DNA of 64,000 bases from Hydrogenophaga sp. (GTDB lineage Bacteria > Pseudomonadota > Gammaproteobacteria > Burkholderiales > Burkholderiaceae_C). The stretch spans positions 31,153-95,152 of the forward strand of contig NZ_JAHVAB010000082.1 of the NCBI RefSeq assembly GCF_019264445.1. The letters are read 5' to 3'. Position 1 is the first letter of the stretch. Each line of letters opens with the position of its first letter. This document shows positions 63,913 to 64,000 of the stretch, in pieces. A program made the position numbers and the translations under genes. The notes under the pieces were generated by a model. It did no database searches. It was not told the origin of the DNA and saw nothing but the letters and a program-made list of their open reading frames with translations.

Positions 63913-64000
63913 AGCCTGACGATGACCTACTTTCACACGGGAACCCGCACTATCATCGGCGCAAAGGCGTTTCACTGTCCTGTTCGGGATGGGAAGGAGT
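63913..64000 (-). rRNA. rrf: 5S ribosomal RNA, 3' part (truncated by window end)
   Basis: The minus strand reads ACTCCTTCCCATCCCGAACA, then GAAACGCCTTTGCGCCGATG, and ends in the conserved GGTCATCGTCAGGCT, matching betaproteobacterial 5S rRNA. About 88 of the usual about 115 bases are present. The remaining 5' end and presumably the 23S and 16S genes lie beyond the window on the minus strand. Confidence 0.95.

Overview
The window reads as chromosome of a high-GC betaproteobacterium, most likely Burkholderiales, family Comamonadaceae (Hydrogenophaga/Acidovorax-like). The reasons are the very high GC, the leucine-catabolism gene set with a MerR regulator of LiuR type, the conserved corC-lnt-glyQ-glyS-gmhB-plsC neighbourhood, and the abundant palindromic 'GTTCGGGCTGAGCC...' repeats common in that group. 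No database search was possible, so the assignment is inference. Coding density is very high: no gap exceeds 300 bases, and several convergent genes overlap.

Layout. 1-9.8 kb: the 3' end of an MFS transporter, a small membrane-anchored protein, a Cys-cluster protein coupled to a giant double-length UvrA (2074 aa, four Walker A sites), an orphan branched-chain-amino-acid-type binding protein and a universal stress protein. 9.9-15.8 kb: a two-gene NAD-dependent formate dehydrogenase (alpha subunit plus a fused NuoE/NuoF-like beta subunit) divergent from a ModE/LysR-like regulator with a binding-protein domain. 15.8-19.3 kb: a DsbA-fold isomerase, a DUF1289 protein, a YbaK deacylase and an unrecognised 653-aa protein.

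19.3-29.7 kb is one long minus-strand operon for leucine/isovalerate breakdown (MCC alpha and beta subunits, methylglutaconyl-CoA hydratase, HMG-CoA lyase, an acyl-CoA dehydrogenase) with passengers (DinB-like, DUF4126, GhrA-like and Ldh-family dehydrogenases, LysE exporter). An AraC regulator is divergent from it. 30.8-35.9 kb holds a HAD phosphatase, a lipoprotein, a response regulator/hybrid kinase pair, a YchJ protein and a GST. 36-38.9 kb is trkH-trkA (K+ uptake). 38.9-46 kb is a second catabolic block: acyl-CoA dehydrogenase, SDR, thiolase, carbonic anhydrase, isovaleryl-CoA dehydrogenase and a thioesterase, then YigZ, DUF1304 and LiuR. Near-perfect ACGTTTACGT-type palindromes lie in front of both the ivd block and liuR.

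46-55.8 kb is the envelope/translation housekeeping block (YgjP-like peptidase, plsC, gmhB, glyS, glyQ, lnt, corC), interrupted between glyQ and lnt by an unrecognised 485-aa gene. 55.9-60.2 kb has a GNAT enzyme, then an Lrp regulator divergent from hppD-phhA (phenylalanine/tyrosine catabolism), with an alpha/beta hydrolase converging on phhA. 60.2-63.8 kb has an FFLEELY-type protein, fadD and an MBL hydrolase. The window ends inside a minus-strand 5S rRNA, the tail of an rRNA operon lying beyond it.

The most striking feature is a family of palindromic repeats sitting in frame inside three genes (uvrA twice, the formate dehydrogenase alpha subunit, and the Cys-cluster gene), where they are translated as linker peptides. 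Other points of note are the tandem UvrA, the fused formate dehydrogenase beta subunit, a GmhB-like protein that has lost its motif IV acidic residues, and two large genes of unknown function.
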